Source: Bradyrhizobium sp. AT1 (GTDB lineage: Bacteria; Pseudomonadota; Alphaproteobacteria; Rhizobiales; Xanthobacteraceae). From it: DNA of 64,000 bases. How positions within the stretch are numbered: the first letter of the stretch is position 1; each line of letters starts with the position of its first letter. Below are positions 1 to 9,487 of the stretch, in pieces. Location: assembly GCF_001590795.1 (NCBI RefSeq), contig NZ_JXDL01000001.1, forward strand, positions 3,361,796-3,425,795, read 5' to 3'. The notes under the pieces were generated by a model. It had not been told where the DNA came from. It ran no database searches and worked only from the letters and a program-made list of their open reading frames with translations. The translations under genes and the position numbers were made by a program.

Positions 1-1
1 C

Positions 2-646
2 TGGCCGGATCGCTCGCCCTCGATGGCATTCGCCTCGAAGACCGCGCGCGAGTCCAAGCTCGAACGGACGCTGATCGTTGCCTTCGCGCTGGCCGAGCTC
101 CTGGTCTCCGGCGGCGAGCGCGTCGGCATTCCCGGGCTGATGGCGCCGACGGCGAGCCGCAGCGTGATCGACAAGATGGCGCAGGCGATGCTGCATGACG
201 ATGCCGACCGGCTCAGCCTGCCGCCGTCCTTCGTGCCCGCAGCGCTGGCCGAGACGATCGTGCTGTCGGATTTCTGGTCGCCGATCTCCGAGATCAGGAC
301 CACGCTCGCAGGGCTCTCCGGCTCGGGCGCGCATGGTACGCTGGTGCAGATCGTCGATCCCGCCGAGGAATCGTTCCCCTATTCCGGCCGCGTCGAGTTC
401 GTCGAGCCGGAAGGATTTGGCGTGATCACCGCCGGGCGCGCAGAGAGCTGGGCGCAGGATTACACCGCGCGGCTGGCGCTGCACCGCGACCAGATCCGCG
501 CCGAGACGGGCAAGCTCGACTGGCTGTTCACGACGCATGCGACCGATCGCTCCGCTGCCGAGCTGCTGCTGTTCCTGCACGCCGGCATGCAGGTGAGCAA
601 GTCGGGCGCCCGCACCACCACGATCAAGGCGGGGCCGGCCGCATGA
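2..646 (+). CDS. DUF58 domain protein, C-terminal part (5' end outside window)
   Basis: The reading frame is open from the first bases, so the gene begins upstream. The visible 214 residues start with a D-x-S-x-S-like stretch (DRSPSM) followed by the SK-rich helix typical of the DUF58 core, a degenerate vWA-like fold. DUF58 proteins usually sit downstream of a MoxR AAA+ ATPase, which would be expected just outside the window. The stop codon overlaps the next start as ATGA, indicating translational coupling with the BatA/DUF4159 gene. A methionine at position 23 could be mistaken for the start, but the upstream codons fit the family. The biochemical role of these clusters is not settled; envelope quality control is an inference. 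Confidence 0.8.
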   Translation, partial: WPDRSPSMAFASKTARESKLERTLIVAFALAELLVSGGERVGIPGLMAPTASRSVIDKMAQAMLHDDADRLSLPPSFVPAALAETIVLSDFWSPISEIRTTLAGLSGSGAHGTLVQIVDPAEESFPYSGRVEFVEPEGFGVITAGRAESWAQDYTARLALHRDQIRAETGKLDWLFTTHATDRSAAELLLFLHAGMQVSKSGARTTTIKAGPAA

Positions 647-3447
647 TGGGACTGCCGCTCGCCTTCACCGAACCGCTGCTGCTGATCGGCCTCGTCAGCC
701 TCCCGGTGCTGTGGTGGCTGCTGCGCGTGATGCCGCCGCGGCCGCGCCGCATCGAATTTCCGCCGACGCGCCTGTTGTTCGACATCGCGCCAAGGGAAGA
801 GACGCCGTCGCGGACGCCATGGTGGCTGACCGCATTGCGTCTGCTGGCTGCAGCTCTCGTCATCTTCGCAGCCGCCGGCCCGATCTGGAATCCGCAGACC
901 GGCGTTGCCGGCAGCAAGGCGCCGCTGATGATCATGTTCGACGACGGCTGGAGCGCCGCCTCGCACTGGGACGTCAGGATCAGGGCCGCCGACGAGCTGA
1001 TCGCCAACGCAGACAACGACCGCCGCGCCATCGCACTGGTGCCGCTGTCCGAGCCGAACCGCGACATCACGCTGATGCCGGCGGGCGCCGCCCGCGTCGC
1101 GCTGCGCCAGCTCGCGCCAAAACCCTATTCGATCGACCGTGTCGACACGCTCGCCGCGATCGACCGTTTCCTGAAAGCCACCGGCGACTGCGAGATCGCC
1201 TGGCTGTCCGACGGCGTCGACACCGGCCGCGGCGAGGAGTTCGTAGGCAGCCTCGGCAAGACGATCGGCGATCGCAGCCTGACGATTTTCGAAGGCGGCA
1301 CCGCCTCGCCGCTGGCGCTCGTCGCGGCCGAAAATGCCGCCGCCAGGATGACGGTGAAGGTGCTGCGCACCGACAGCGGCATCGCCATGGGCACCGTGCG
1401 CGCGCTCGACCAGAAGGCCTCGCCGATCGGCGAAGCCCGTTATGCGTTCGGCCCGCAGGACAAGGAGACCGACGCCGCGTTCGATCTGCCCGTCGAGCTG
1501 CGCAACGACATCACGCGGCTGGAGATCTCGGGCGAGCGCTCCGCCGGCGCGGTGCAGCTACTCGACAAGCGCTGGCGCCGCCGCGCCATCGGTCTCGTCT
1601 CGGGCGCGACCAGCGAGACCGCGCAGCCGTTGCTGGCGCCGACCTTCTATCTCACCCGCGCGCTGGCGCCTTTCGCCGACGTCCGGCTCGCCGACAAGGG
1701 CTCGCCGCAGCAGGGCATCACACAGTTTCTCGACCAGAAGCTGCCGATGATCATCCTCGCCGATGTCGGCACCGTCGCCCCTGAGCTGCGCGAGCGCCTC
1801 AATGCCTGGATCGACCAAGGCGGCGTCCTGGTGCGGTTCGCAGGGCCCCGCCTCGCGCAGGCCGAGGATGACCTCGTGCCGGTGAAGCTGCGCAAGGGCG
1901 GTCGCACGCTCGGCGGCAGCCTGACCTGGGAGAAGCCGCAACATCTGGCCTCCTTCGCCGCCGACGGCCCGTTCGCGGGCGTCGCGGTGCCCAAGGACGT
2001 GACCGTGAACCGCCAGGTGCTGGCCGAGCCCGACGCGGTGCTCGCCACCAAGAGCTGGGCCTCGCTGGAAGACGGCACGCCGCTGGTGACCGGCGAGCAT
2101 CGCGGCAAGGGCCTCGTCAGCCTGTTCCACGTCAGCGCCGACATGCGCTGGTCGGATCTGCCGATGTCGGGCACCTTCGTCGAAATGCTGCGGCGGGTCG
2201 TCGACATGTCCGGCTACACATCCAAGCCCGGCGCCGGCGTTGCCAGCGAAGCGACCACCGAAACGGTGGCGCCGCTGCACATGCTCGACGGCTTCGGCGC
2301 CTTCGGCCCGCCGCCGGCGACCGCAAAGCCGCTGCCCGCGGACTATCGCGACCGCGCCACGTCAGATCATCCGCCGGGCTTCTATGGCCCGGCAGAAGGA
2401 CCGCTCGCCGTGAACACGCTTGCCAGCGCCGACCGCATCGCGGCCCTCAACACCGCGAACTTGCGCGCGCGGCACGCCACCTACACCAATGCCGAGCCGC
2501 GGGACCTGCGCGGCTGGTTGCTGTCGACGGCGCTCGCGCTGTTCCTGATCGACGCCATCATCGTCGCGGTGCTCGGCGGCGGAATCGCCGCGCTGCTGCG
2601 CCGCCGCGCCGCGCCCGCGATGATCGTCCTTGGCCTGCTGCTCACCTCGCTCTCCCCGGCGCCGTCACGCGCCGACAGCGCCGCTGACGATTTCGCGATG
2701 AAGGCGACGTCGCAGACCCGCCTCGCCTATGTCGTCACGGGTAATGCCGACGTCGATTCCATCGTCAAGGCCGGCCTGAACGGGCTGACGCTGTTCCTGG
2801 CGCAGCGCACCGCGCTCGAGGCCGGCGATCCCGTCGGGATCGATCCCGCGCGCGACGAGCTCGCCTTCTTCCCGCTGATCTATTGGCCGATCGTGCCGGG
2901 CGCACCCAAGCCGCCGCAGGACGCCATCAACAAGATCGACGCCTACATGAAGCAGGGCGGCACCGTGCTGTTCGACACCCGCGATGCGATCGAGGCGCCG
3001 CCTGGCGCCAACGGCGCGGCACAGACCCCGGGCATGCAGACGCTGCGCGAGATTCTGTCCCAGCTCGACGTGCCGGAGCTCGAGCCGGTGCCGCGCGAGC
3101 ACGTGTTGACCAAAACCTTCTATCTGCTGCGCGACTTCCCCGGCCGCTTCGTCACCGGCCAGACCTGGGTCGAGACCCTGCCGCGCGACGAGGACGACGA
3201 CAGCGCGCAGCGGCCGGCCCGCGGCGGCGACGGCGTCTCGCCGATCATCATCACCTCGAACGATCTTGCCGGCGCCTGGGCGGTGCGGCCCGACGGCCAG
3301 GCCATGCTGCCGGTGACCGGCGGCGACACCCGCCAGCGCGAATTCGCCTATCGCGCCGGCGCCAACATCGTGATGTACACGCTCACCGGCAACTACAAGG
3401 CCGACCAGGTGCACGCACCGGCTTTGATCGAACGGCTGGGGCAATAG
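643..3447 (+). CDS. BatA/DUF4159 membrane protein
   Basis: A 934-residue protein. Residues 5-83 form the BatA N-terminal region with two membrane segments (about 11-29 and 60-80, the second introduced by TPWW). A degenerate vWA-like segment follows, with FDDGWS near residue 96 and a later LSDG, so metal binding by a MIDAS is doubtful. Two further hydrophobic segments lie at about 626-650 and 660-673. The periplasmic or soluble DUF4159 domain runs from about residue 690 to the end. It overlaps the DUF58 stop by four bases and is followed after seven bases by a second membrane protein, so all three are one operon. A second ATG at 646 is an alternative start. Domain assignment is confident; function is unknown. 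Confidence 0.85.
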   Translation: MMGLPLAFTEPLLLIGLVSLPVLWWLLRVMPPRPRRIEFPPTRLLFDIAPREETPSRTPWWLTALRLLAAALVIFAAAGPIWNPQTGVAGSKAPLMIMFDDGWSAASHWDVRIRAADELIANADNDRRAIALVPLSEPNRDITLMPAGAARVALRQLAPKPYSIDRVDTLAAIDRFLKATGDCEIAWLSDGVDTGRGEEFVGSLGKTIGDRSLTIFEGGTASPLALVAAENAAARMTVKVLRTDSGIAMGTVRALDQKASPIGEARYAFGPQDKETDAAFDLPVELRNDITRLEISGERSAGAVQLLDKRWRRRAIGLVSGATSETAQPLLAPTFYLTRALAPFADVRLADKGSPQQGITQFLDQKLPMIILADVGTVAPELRERLNAWIDQGGVLVRFAGPRLAQAEDDLVPVKLRKGGRTLGGSLTWEKPQHLASFAADGPFAGVAVPKDVTVNRQVLAEPDAVLATKSWASLEDGTPLVTGEHRGKGLVSLFHVSADMRWSDLPMSGTFVEMLRRVVDMSGYTSKPGAGVASEATTETVAPLHMLDGFGAFGPPPATAKPLPADYRDRATSDHPPGFYGPAEGPLAVNTLASADRIAALNTANLRARHATYTNAEPRDLRGWLLSTALALFLIDAIIVAVLGGGIAALLRRRAAPAMIVLGLLLTSLSPAPSRADSAADDFAMKATSQTRLAYVVTGNADVDSIVKAGLNGLTLFLAQRTALEAGDPVGIDPARDELAFFPLIYWPIVPGAPKPPQDAINKIDAYMKQGGTVLFDTRDAIEAPPGANGAAQTPGMQTLREILSQLDVPELEPVPREHVLTKTFYLLRDFPGRFVTGQTWVETLPRDEDDDSAQRPARGGDGVSPIIITSNDLAGAWAVRPDGQAMLPVTGGDTRQREFAYRAGANIVMYTLTGNYKADQVHAPALIERLGQ

Positions 3448-3454
3448 GACCGTC

Positions 3455-5518
3455 ATGAACTACGGTATTGCATTCACGCCGCTTGTCCCCGCGATCGTCC
3501 TCTGGCTCGCGCTCGCCGCGATCGTCGTCGTCGCGCTCGTGCTGCTGGTGGCCCGCGCGCGCGGCGCCGCCGTGCGCGTGGCCGCGCTGGCGCTGTTCCT
3601 GCTGGCGCTCTCCAATCCCTCCTTCACCCGCGAGGACCGCGATCCCCTGACCTCGGTCGCGGCTGTCGTCGTCGACAAGAGCCCGAGCCAGAATTTCGGC
3701 AACCGCAACCGCGAGGCCGCGCAGGCGCAGGAAGCCCTGGTCGACAGCTTGAAGAAGATCAAGGGGCTCGAGGTCCGCGTCGTCGAGGCCGGACAGGCCG
3801 ACGGCGAGACCGACGGCACCAAGCTGTTCGGCGCCCTCGCCTCGGCCTTGTCCGACGTCCCGGTCGACCGCGTCGCCGGCGCGTTCCTGATCACCGACGG
3901 CCGCGTCCACGACATCCCCGCGAACGCCGCCGCGCTCGGCTTCCAGGCGCCGGTGCATGCGCTTGTGACCGGCCAGAAGGACGAGCGCGACCGCCGCATC
4001 GCGATTACGGCCGCGCCGCGCTTCGGCATCGTCGGGCAGGCCCAGACCATCAGCTACCGGCTCGACGACCAGGGCGTCACGGGCGAGCGCGCCAAGGTGA
4101 CGATCCGCCGGGACGGCGAGGTCATCAACGAGCGCACGCTGTCGAGCGGCCAGGCCGCGAGCGTCGACGTCGACATCAAGCATGCCGGGCCGAACATCGT
4201 CGAGATCGAAGCCTCGCCGCTCGAGAAAGAGCTGACGCCGGTCAACAACCGCGCCGTCGTCGCCATCGACGGCGTGCGCGACAAGCTGCGCGTGCTGCTG
4301 GTCTCGGGCGAGCCGCATTCCGGCGAGCGCACTTGGCGCAACCTGCTCAAGTCCGACGCCAGCGTCGACCTCGTGCATTTCACCATTCTGCGTCCGCCGG
4401 AGAAGCAGGACGGCACGCCGATCAACGAATTGTCGCTGATCGCGTTTCCGACCCGCGAATTGTTCCAGCAGAAGATCAACGAATTCCAGCTCATCATCTT
4501 CGATCGCTACGCCCGCCAGGGCGTGCTGCCGATCGCCTATTTCGACAACATCGCGCGCTATGTCCGATCGGGCGGCGCGGTGCTGGTCTCGGCCGGACCC
4601 GATTACGCCTCCAACACCAGCATCTGGCGCACGCCGCTGGACACGGTGCTGCCGGCCGAACCGGTCGGCGTGACCGAGAAGCCGTTCTATGCGCATCTGT
4701 CCGACGTCGGCAAACGCCATCCCGTCACGCGCGCCCTGGAGGGCTCCGCCAGCGAGCCGCCGCGCTGGAGCCGTTTCTTCAGGACGGTCGACACCCGCAA
4801 CTCGGTCAACCCGCCTGTCATGACGGGGGCCGACGGCAAACCGCTGCTGTTCCTGTCGCGCTTCGGCGAGGGCCGCGTCGCGCTCCTGCTCTCCGACCAC
4901 ATCTGGCTATGGGCGCGCGGTTATGAAGGCGGCGGCCCGCATCTCGACCTGCTGAGGCGGATGTCACACTGGCTGATGAAGCAGCCCGATCTCGACGAAG
5001 AGGCGCTGCGTCTCCAGGTGCAGGGCAAGGACCTCGTCGTGGTGCGCCAGACCATGGCCGACAGCGTCCAGCCGGTGAGCGTGACCTCGCCGTCGGGCGT
5101 GTCGAACGATTTGACGCTGAGCCCCGGCGATCCCGGCGAATGGCGCGCCAGCCTTCCCGCCAGCGAGCTCGGCCTGTGGCAGGCCACCGACGGCACGCTC
5201 AAGGCGCTGATCAATGTCGGCCCGACAAATCCCAAGGAGTTTTCGGAAGTCACCTCCACGGTCGATACGCTGAAGCCACTGACCCAGGCGACCGGCGGCG
5301 ATGCCGTGCGCGTGGCCAGTGGCTCGAGCATCGAGCTGCCGCGCATCCTGCCAGTACGCTCGGTCGGCATGTTCCATGGCGACGGCTGGATGGGCGTGCG
5401 AATGCGCGATGCCAGCGTGGTCAAGGGTGTCGGCGTGCTGCCGATCTTCGCCGGCCTGATCGGCCTGTTGCTGCTGCTCGGCGCGTTCGCGGCGACGTGG
5501 GTCCGCGAGGGGCGGTAA
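3455..5518 (+). CDS. Membrane protein with glutamine amidotransferase-like/vWA-like core
   Basis: A 687-residue protein with two N-terminal membrane segments (about 8-33 and 37-52), a large soluble middle and a C-terminal membrane segment (about 660-682). The soluble part begins with VVDKSPS and LITDG, remnants of a vWA fold, and continues with a class I glutamine amidotransferase-like flavodoxin fold (GGAVLVSAGPDY) in which I do not see a convincing Cys-His-Glu triad. It closes the DUF58-BatA/DUF4159 operon, seven bases downstream of it. The topology suggests both ends are anchored with the middle in the periplasm. It probably forms an envelope complex with the other two; no enzymatic activity is claimed. 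Confidence 0.75.
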   Translation: MNYGIAFTPLVPAIVLWLALAAIVVVALVLLVARARGAAVRVAALALFLLALSNPSFTREDRDPLTSVAAVVVDKSPSQNFGNRNREAAQAQEALVDSLKKIKGLEVRVVEAGQADGETDGTKLFGALASALSDVPVDRVAGAFLITDGRVHDIPANAAALGFQAPVHALVTGQKDERDRRIAITAAPRFGIVGQAQTISYRLDDQGVTGERAKVTIRRDGEVINERTLSSGQAASVDVDIKHAGPNIVEIEASPLEKELTPVNNRAVVAIDGVRDKLRVLLVSGEPHSGERTWRNLLKSDASVDLVHFTILRPPEKQDGTPINELSLIAFPTRELFQQKINEFQLIIFDRYARQGVLPIAYFDNIARYVRSGGAVLVSAGPDYASNTSIWRTPLDTVLPAEPVGVTEKPFYAHLSDVGKRHPVTRALEGSASEPPRWSRFFRTVDTRNSVNPPVMTGADGKPLLFLSRFGEGRVALLLSDHIWLWARGYEGGGPHLDLLRRMSHWLMKQPDLDEEALRLQVQGKDLVVVRQTMADSVQPVSVTSPSGVSNDLTLSPGDPGEWRASLPASELGLWQATDGTLKALINVGPTNPKEFSEVTSTVDTLKPLTQATGGDAVRVASGSSIELPRILPVRSVGMFHGDGWMGVRMRDASVVKGVGVLPIFAGLIGLLLLLGAFAATWVREGR

Positions 5519-5560
5519 AGCGAAACAAGTTCAGGCTCAAATGCCGCCGCAACGAAGGTG

Positions 5561-5677
5561 TGCTCCCCGCTTGCGGGGGAGGGTTGGGGAGAGGGTATCT
5601 CTGCAATCGAAAAACCCCCAAGAGGAGAGAGCCCTCACCCGGCGCATTGCGCCGACCTAGCCCGCAAGCGGGAGAGG
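5561..5677. repeat. Palindromic intergenic repeat (CTCCCC-TTGCGGG-GAGGG family)
   Basis: The left end reads GCTCCCCGCTTGCGGGGGAG and the right end carries the complementary CCCGCAAGCGGGAGAGG, so transcripts would fold into a long hairpin. Related copies occur near 18750-18895, 35019-35053 and 35764-35810. It lies between two unrelated operons. Confidence 0.7.
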
Positions 5678-5770
5678 TGTACAGAGCGCGCCGCCACGTG
5701 AACCCATCTCGCTCGAGTTGCCCGAACGACACATCGGGTCGGCTGCCCGCAGCCGCCGGTGTTCCCACCA

Positions 5771-5815
5771 TTGACACCAACTGATCAATGCTGCGATGTT
5801 ACATTATTACATTGC
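5771..5815 (+). promoter_or_regulatory. Candidate promoter overlapped by a Zur-box-like palindrome
   Basis: A TTGACA hexamer lies at 5771-5776 and a weaker GATGTT at 5795-5800, 18 bases on. A 23-base imperfect palindrome at 5793-5815 covers the putative -10. Compared from memory with the enterobacterial Zur consensus (GAAATGTTA-centred-TAACATTTC) it agrees at 17 of 22 defined positions, and the core ATGTTACATTATTACAT resembles rhizobial Zur sites. Repression by zinc-loaded Zur through blocking RNA polymerase is the inference. Confidence 0.55.
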
Positions 5816-5848
5816 AGCTGCCGCGGATTGGCGCCTCGCGATGTGGGG

Positions 5849-6277
5849 ATGGCACTTTCAATGAACTGGTTCCGGTCGAATATCAGGCACGGCGCCCGGC
5901 TCGCGTTATTCGCGATGCTGGTGCAGCTCGCGCTGACGTTCGGCCACAGCCATTGGTTTGCGCAGGCCGCACCGCTGGCCCAGGCTACGCTGCAGCAGAC
6001 CGGCGGCGCCAAGAACAACGCCAAGGGCCAAGCGGCTGTCGACCGCGCCGCAGTCCAGAAGCAATCGCCCTCGAGCCCGGACCGCGAACATCCGGGCGAG
6101 GACAATTGCGCGATCTGCGCCATCATTGCGATGGCGGGCGCCGTCGTCTCGGCGACACCGCCGCTGCTGCAGCTGCCGCAGGCGATCGAGCTGCTCCACC
6201 GCACCACCGATGCCGAATTTCTCCATCTGAAATCGGCCGGCACGGCATTCCAGCCGCGCGCCCCTCCCGCGTCCTGA
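5849..6277 (+). CDS. DUF2946 family protein, probable metal-linked envelope protein
   Basis: From the ATG at 5849 it is 142 residues, with a hydrophobic segment at about 17-31 followed by GHSHW (His33, His35) and, farther on, a DNCAIC motif (Cys87 and Cys90) preceding a second hydrophobic stretch. This His/Cys layout fits DUF2946, a family often found beside metal-related TonB receptors. Another ATG at 5861 is possible. It is the first gene behind the Zur-box-like promoter, 144 bases upstream of the TonB receptor and in the same direction, so a shared transcript is likely. A role in zinc handling is inferred from context only. Confidence 0.7.
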   Translation: MALSMNWFRSNIRHGARLALFAMLVQLALTFGHSHWFAQAAPLAQATLQQTGGAKNNAKGQAAVDRAAVQKQSPSSPDREHPGEDNCAICAIIAMAGAVVSATPPLLQLPQAIELLHRTTDAEFLHLKSAGTAFQPRAPPAS

Positions 6278-6421
6278 CTCTCAACATCTAATCACACCTG
6301 GCTCGCCGCCAATCGGCGACGACCCGGGATCCGTTGAAGTCGAATTCCGTCGCGCCGCGACGGCAGGCCGCCTCCGATCAGCAGACAATCACGCGGACGG
6401 CGCCTGACTGGAATCAGGACC

Positions 6422-8791
6422 ATGTCATTTCAAATGCGACGCGCGCAGCGTCTTGGCGGAGCAAGCCTGCTCCTGCTCGGCGCCGCCGCCACGCCCGCTT
6501 TCGCCCAAACGCCTGCGCAAGACAAATCATCGACCGAGATCCCTGCCGTCACCGTAACGGCGCCGAGCCCCATCGTGCGCAGAGCGGTGGTGCCGTCGCG
6601 CAACGCAGGCCGTGGCACGCGGACGGCGCGGGTGCGCAGCCGCGAGCAGGCGGCAGACGCGACACCGGCAACGGCCGCGCCTGCCACGCCTCAACAGGGC
6701 GTGCTGCCTGTCGTGACCAACCAGTTCGCGACGGTCACCGTGGTGCCGAACGAGGAGATCCGCCGCGAAGGCGGCGGCCAGCTCGGCGATCTCCTGTTCT
6801 CCAAGCCCGGCATCACCGGCTCGAGCTTCGCGCCCGGCGCATCCAGCCGGCCGATCATCCGCGGGCTCGACGTCAACCGCGTCGGCATCCTGGAGAACGG
6901 CACCAATGCGAACGGCGCGTCGGACCTCGGCGAGGATCATTTCGTCCCGATCGATCCGCTCGCCACCAACCAGATCGAAGTGGTACGCGGACCCGCCGCG
7001 CTGCGCTACGGCTCGACCTCGATCGGCGGCGTCGTCAGCGCCACCAATAACCGGATTCCGGATGCGCTGCCGTCCTGCGCGCCGTCATTCCAGGCTTACG
7101 GCCTGCCGACCAAGGCTCCGCTCGCGAGCGCCTCGACCTCGCCTTGCGTCACCGCCGAGACGCGCACCGCGTTCTCCTCGGTCGACCGCGGCGTCGAAAG
7201 CGGCGTGCTGCTCGACACCGGCGGCGGCAATTTTGCCTTCCACGCCGACGCCTATGGCCGCACGACCTCGGACTATTCGATTCCGAGCTATCCCTATCTG
7301 AACGACCAGTCGCGCCCCGTGAACGGCCGCCAGCCGAACTCGGCGACGCGTTCGGACGGCGCCTCGATCGGCGGCTCCTACTTCTTCCAGGGCGGCTATA
7401 TCGGCGCGTCGATCACGCAGAACGACTCGCTTTACCACATCCCCGGCATCGACGGCGCCGACCACCAAACGCGGATCGACGGCCACCAGACCAAGATCAA
7501 CGTCAAGGGCGAGTACCATCCCGATGCGGCCGCGATCGACGCCGTCCGCTTCTGGGCTGGCGCGACTGACTACCGCCACAACGAGATCGGCCTTGCCGAT
7601 CCCGCCGACCTCACCAGCGACGGCATCCGCCAGACCTTCACCAACAAGGAGCAGGAGATCCGCACCGAGGTGCAGTTGATGCCGTTCAACGCGCGCTTCG
7701 CCGAGGTGACGACGGCGCTGGGCTTCCAGGTCGGGCATCAGGAATTGAACGCGCCGAGCCCGGACAATCCCGGCACGTTGTTCAACGGATTGTGGGACCC
7801 CAACAACAGCAACCGCGTTGCCGGTTATGCCTTCAACGAGTTCAAATTCACGGAGGCGACGCGGGCGCAGGTCGCCGGCCGCATCGAGCATGTCGAGCTG
7901 CACGGCACGACGCCGAACTTCCCGACGGATTATCTGCCCGACGGCACACCGCAGGCGGCGATCTCGCGCAATCCGTCGTTCACGCCGAAGAGCGGCAGCA
8001 TCGGCCTGTTGCAGGATCTGCCGGGCGGCATGGTCGGCAGCATCACCGCGCAATATGTCGAGCGCGCGCCGAAGGCGGCCGAATTGTTCTCCCGCGGCGG
8101 CCACGACGCGACGGCGACGTTCGACATCGGCAATCCCAATCTCACCATCGAGACCGCGAAATCAATCGAGGTCGGCGTGCGCAGGGCGACGGGGCCGTTC
8201 CGCTTCGAGGCGACGGTCTACTACACGCATTTCGACAATTTCATCTATCGCCGCCTCACCGGCGTGTCCTGCGACGACGATTTTGCATCCTGCGGTACGC
8301 CGGGTGCCGAGCTGAACCAGGCGGTCTACTCGCAGCGCAATGCCAACTTCCGCGGCGGCGAATTCCAGTCGCAGCTCGACGTCGGGGCCTTCCAGGGCGG
8401 CATCTGGGGCATCGAGAACCAGTTCGATTTCGTCCGTGCCACGTTCAGCGACGGCACCAACGTGCCGCGGATTCCACCCATGCGGATGGGCGGCGGCGTG
8501 TTCTGGCGCGACGACAATTGGCTGATGCGGGTCAACCTGCTGCACGCCTTCGCGCAGAACAACGTCGCGGTGATCGCGGAGACGCCGACGGCAGGCTACA
8601 ATCTGCTGAAGGCCGAGGTCAGCTACAAGACCAAGCTCGACCGCAACTGGTTCGGCGCGCGCGAGATGATGGCCGGCATCGTCGGCAACAACCTCCTCAA
8701 CGAGAACATCCGCAACTCGGTGTCCTACAACAAGGACGAGGTGCTGATGCCCGGCATCGGGGTGCGGGCCTTCGCGAACTTCAAGTTCTAG
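6422..8791 (+). CDS. TonB-dependent outer-membrane receptor, probable zinc uptake (ZnuD-like)
   Basis: A 789-residue receptor with a signal peptide (cleavage after AFA near residue 28), a TonB-box-like AVTVTA at about 42-47, a plug domain around 100-220 (IIRGLDVNRV, DHFVPIDPLATNQIEVVRGPA split across the plug) and a C-terminal beta barrel ending in phenylalanine (FANFKF). The plug contains the ED-H and VRGP-x-x-L-x-YGS features seen in ZnuD-type receptors. The ligand cannot be read from the sequence. The upstream DUF2946 gene and the Zur-like site favour zinc; copper or a metal chelate is the alternative. Confidence 0.8.
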   Translation: MSFQMRRAQRLGGASLLLLGAAATPAFAQTPAQDKSSTEIPAVTVTAPSPIVRRAVVPSRNAGRGTRTARVRSREQAADATPATAAPATPQQGVLPVVTNQFATVTVVPNEEIRREGGGQLGDLLFSKPGITGSSFAPGASSRPIIRGLDVNRVGILENGTNANGASDLGEDHFVPIDPLATNQIEVVRGPAALRYGSTSIGGVVSATNNRIPDALPSCAPSFQAYGLPTKAPLASASTSPCVTAETRTAFSSVDRGVESGVLLDTGGGNFAFHADAYGRTTSDYSIPSYPYLNDQSRPVNGRQPNSATRSDGASIGGSYFFQGGYIGASITQNDSLYHIPGIDGADHQTRIDGHQTKINVKGEYHPDAAAIDAVRFWAGATDYRHNEIGLADPADLTSDGIRQTFTNKEQEIRTEVQLMPFNARFAEVTTALGFQVGHQELNAPSPDNPGTLFNGLWDPNNSNRVAGYAFNEFKFTEATRAQVAGRIEHVELHGTTPNFPTDYLPDGTPQAAISRNPSFTPKSGSIGLLQDLPGGMVGSITAQYVERAPKAAELFSRGGHDATATFDIGNPNLTIETAKSIEVGVRRATGPFRFEATVYYTHFDNFIYRRLTGVSCDDDFASCGTPGAELNQAVYSQRNANFRGGEFQSQLDVGAFQGGIWGIENQFDFVRATFSDGTNVPRIPPMRMGGGVFWRDDNWLMRVNLLHAFAQNNVAVIAETPTAGYNLLKAEVSYKTKLDRNWFGAREMMAGIVGNNLLNENIRNSVSYNKDEVLMPGIGVRAFANFKF

Positions 8792-8806
8792 GTCATTGTG
8801 AGCGCC

Positions 8807-8894
8807 GTAGCCCGGATGGAGCGCAGCGAAATCCGGGAGCGGCGCCTCAGCAACAACAGGATTCCCGCATTGCGCTGCGCTCCGTCCGGGCTAC
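8807..8894. repeat. Palindromic repeat, GTAGCCCGGATGGAGCG family, copy 1
   Basis: Begins GTAGCCCGGATGGAGCG and ends with a near-complement, CGCTCCGTCCGGGCTAC. It lies between convergent genes. Two further copies are at 12129-12258 and 43299-43384. Confidence 0.85.
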
Positions 8895-8912
8895 GCACTG
8901 CCGCGGGCTGGC

Positions 8913-9431
8913 CTAACCTACCCGCGCCTTGCTCCAGTCGGGGCCCACCTGCCCCGACACGCCTTCGAAGGCGCCGTCGACGAGCTCGAACACCAGGATG
9001 CGGGCGGCGTCGACCGGGCCCGGCATGGTGACGCGGCCCTTGGGGACCGGCTTGAAGCCGACGCGGCTGTAATAGGGCTCGTCGCCGACCAGCAGCACGA
9101 GGCGGTGGCCTTTCGCCTTGGCGTCCTTGAGCGCACGCTCCATCAACAGACGGCCGACACCGCGGCCGCGGAACGGCGGCTCGACCGTCAGCGGGCCAAG
9201 CAGCAGCGCCGGCGTCTCGCCGACCAGCACCGGCAATTGCCTGACCGAGCCGACCAGCAGCGTGCCGATGCGGGCGGTGAAGGACAATTCGAGCAGATGG
9301 TCGACGTGCTCGCGGATGCGGTAGGCACTGAGCACGAAACGGCCGGGACCGAAGGTACGTTCATGCAGCCGCTCGATCGACTGGGCGTCGCCGGCGGCCT
9401 CGGGAAGGATGGTCAGGGAGAGATCGGTCAT
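8913..9431 (-). CDS. GNAT family N-acetyltransferase
   Basis: Starting at the ATG of MTDLSL, the protein has 172 residues. It shows the GNAT acetyl-CoA pyrophosphate-binding loop RGRGVG at residues 88-93 after the beta-4 strand LGPLTVEP, and the late YYSRVGF at 120-126 that marks the beta-6/7 region. The substrate is unknown. The same reading frame stays open far upstream over the glycosyltransferase gene, but codon content and homology-like features start only here. It is followed by convergent genes and separated from the upstream glycosyltransferase by 56 bases, so the two could share a transcript. Confidence 0.85.
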   Translation of the reverse strand: MTDLSLTILPEAAGDAQSIERLHERTFGPGRFVLSAYRIREHVDHLLELSFTARIGTLLVGSVRQLPVLVGETPALLLGPLTVEPPFRGRGVGRLLMERALKDAKAKGHRLVLLVGDEPYYSRVGFKPVPKGRVTMPGPVDAARILVFELVDGAFEGVSGQVGPDWSKARVG

Positions 9432-9487
9432 GTCAATTCGCGGGATAGCACCTGAACGCAGCGCGGTCCATCGGGCAGCGGCGGCGT

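Larger units (their letters stand above)
5519..5848. other. Intergenic region: palindromic repeat, then promoter and Zur-like site
   Basis: No gene is visible in this 330-base stretch. Its first half carries an inverted repeat family element; its last 80 bases carry the promoter and metal-regulator-like palindrome described separately. Confidence 0.6.

Noticed and set aside
3383..4900. 505-residue open frame on the minus strand
   Set aside because: Antisense to the membrane protein at 3455-5518. Composition (D, R, V, A-rich without fold) is typical of antisense frames in GC-rich DNA.
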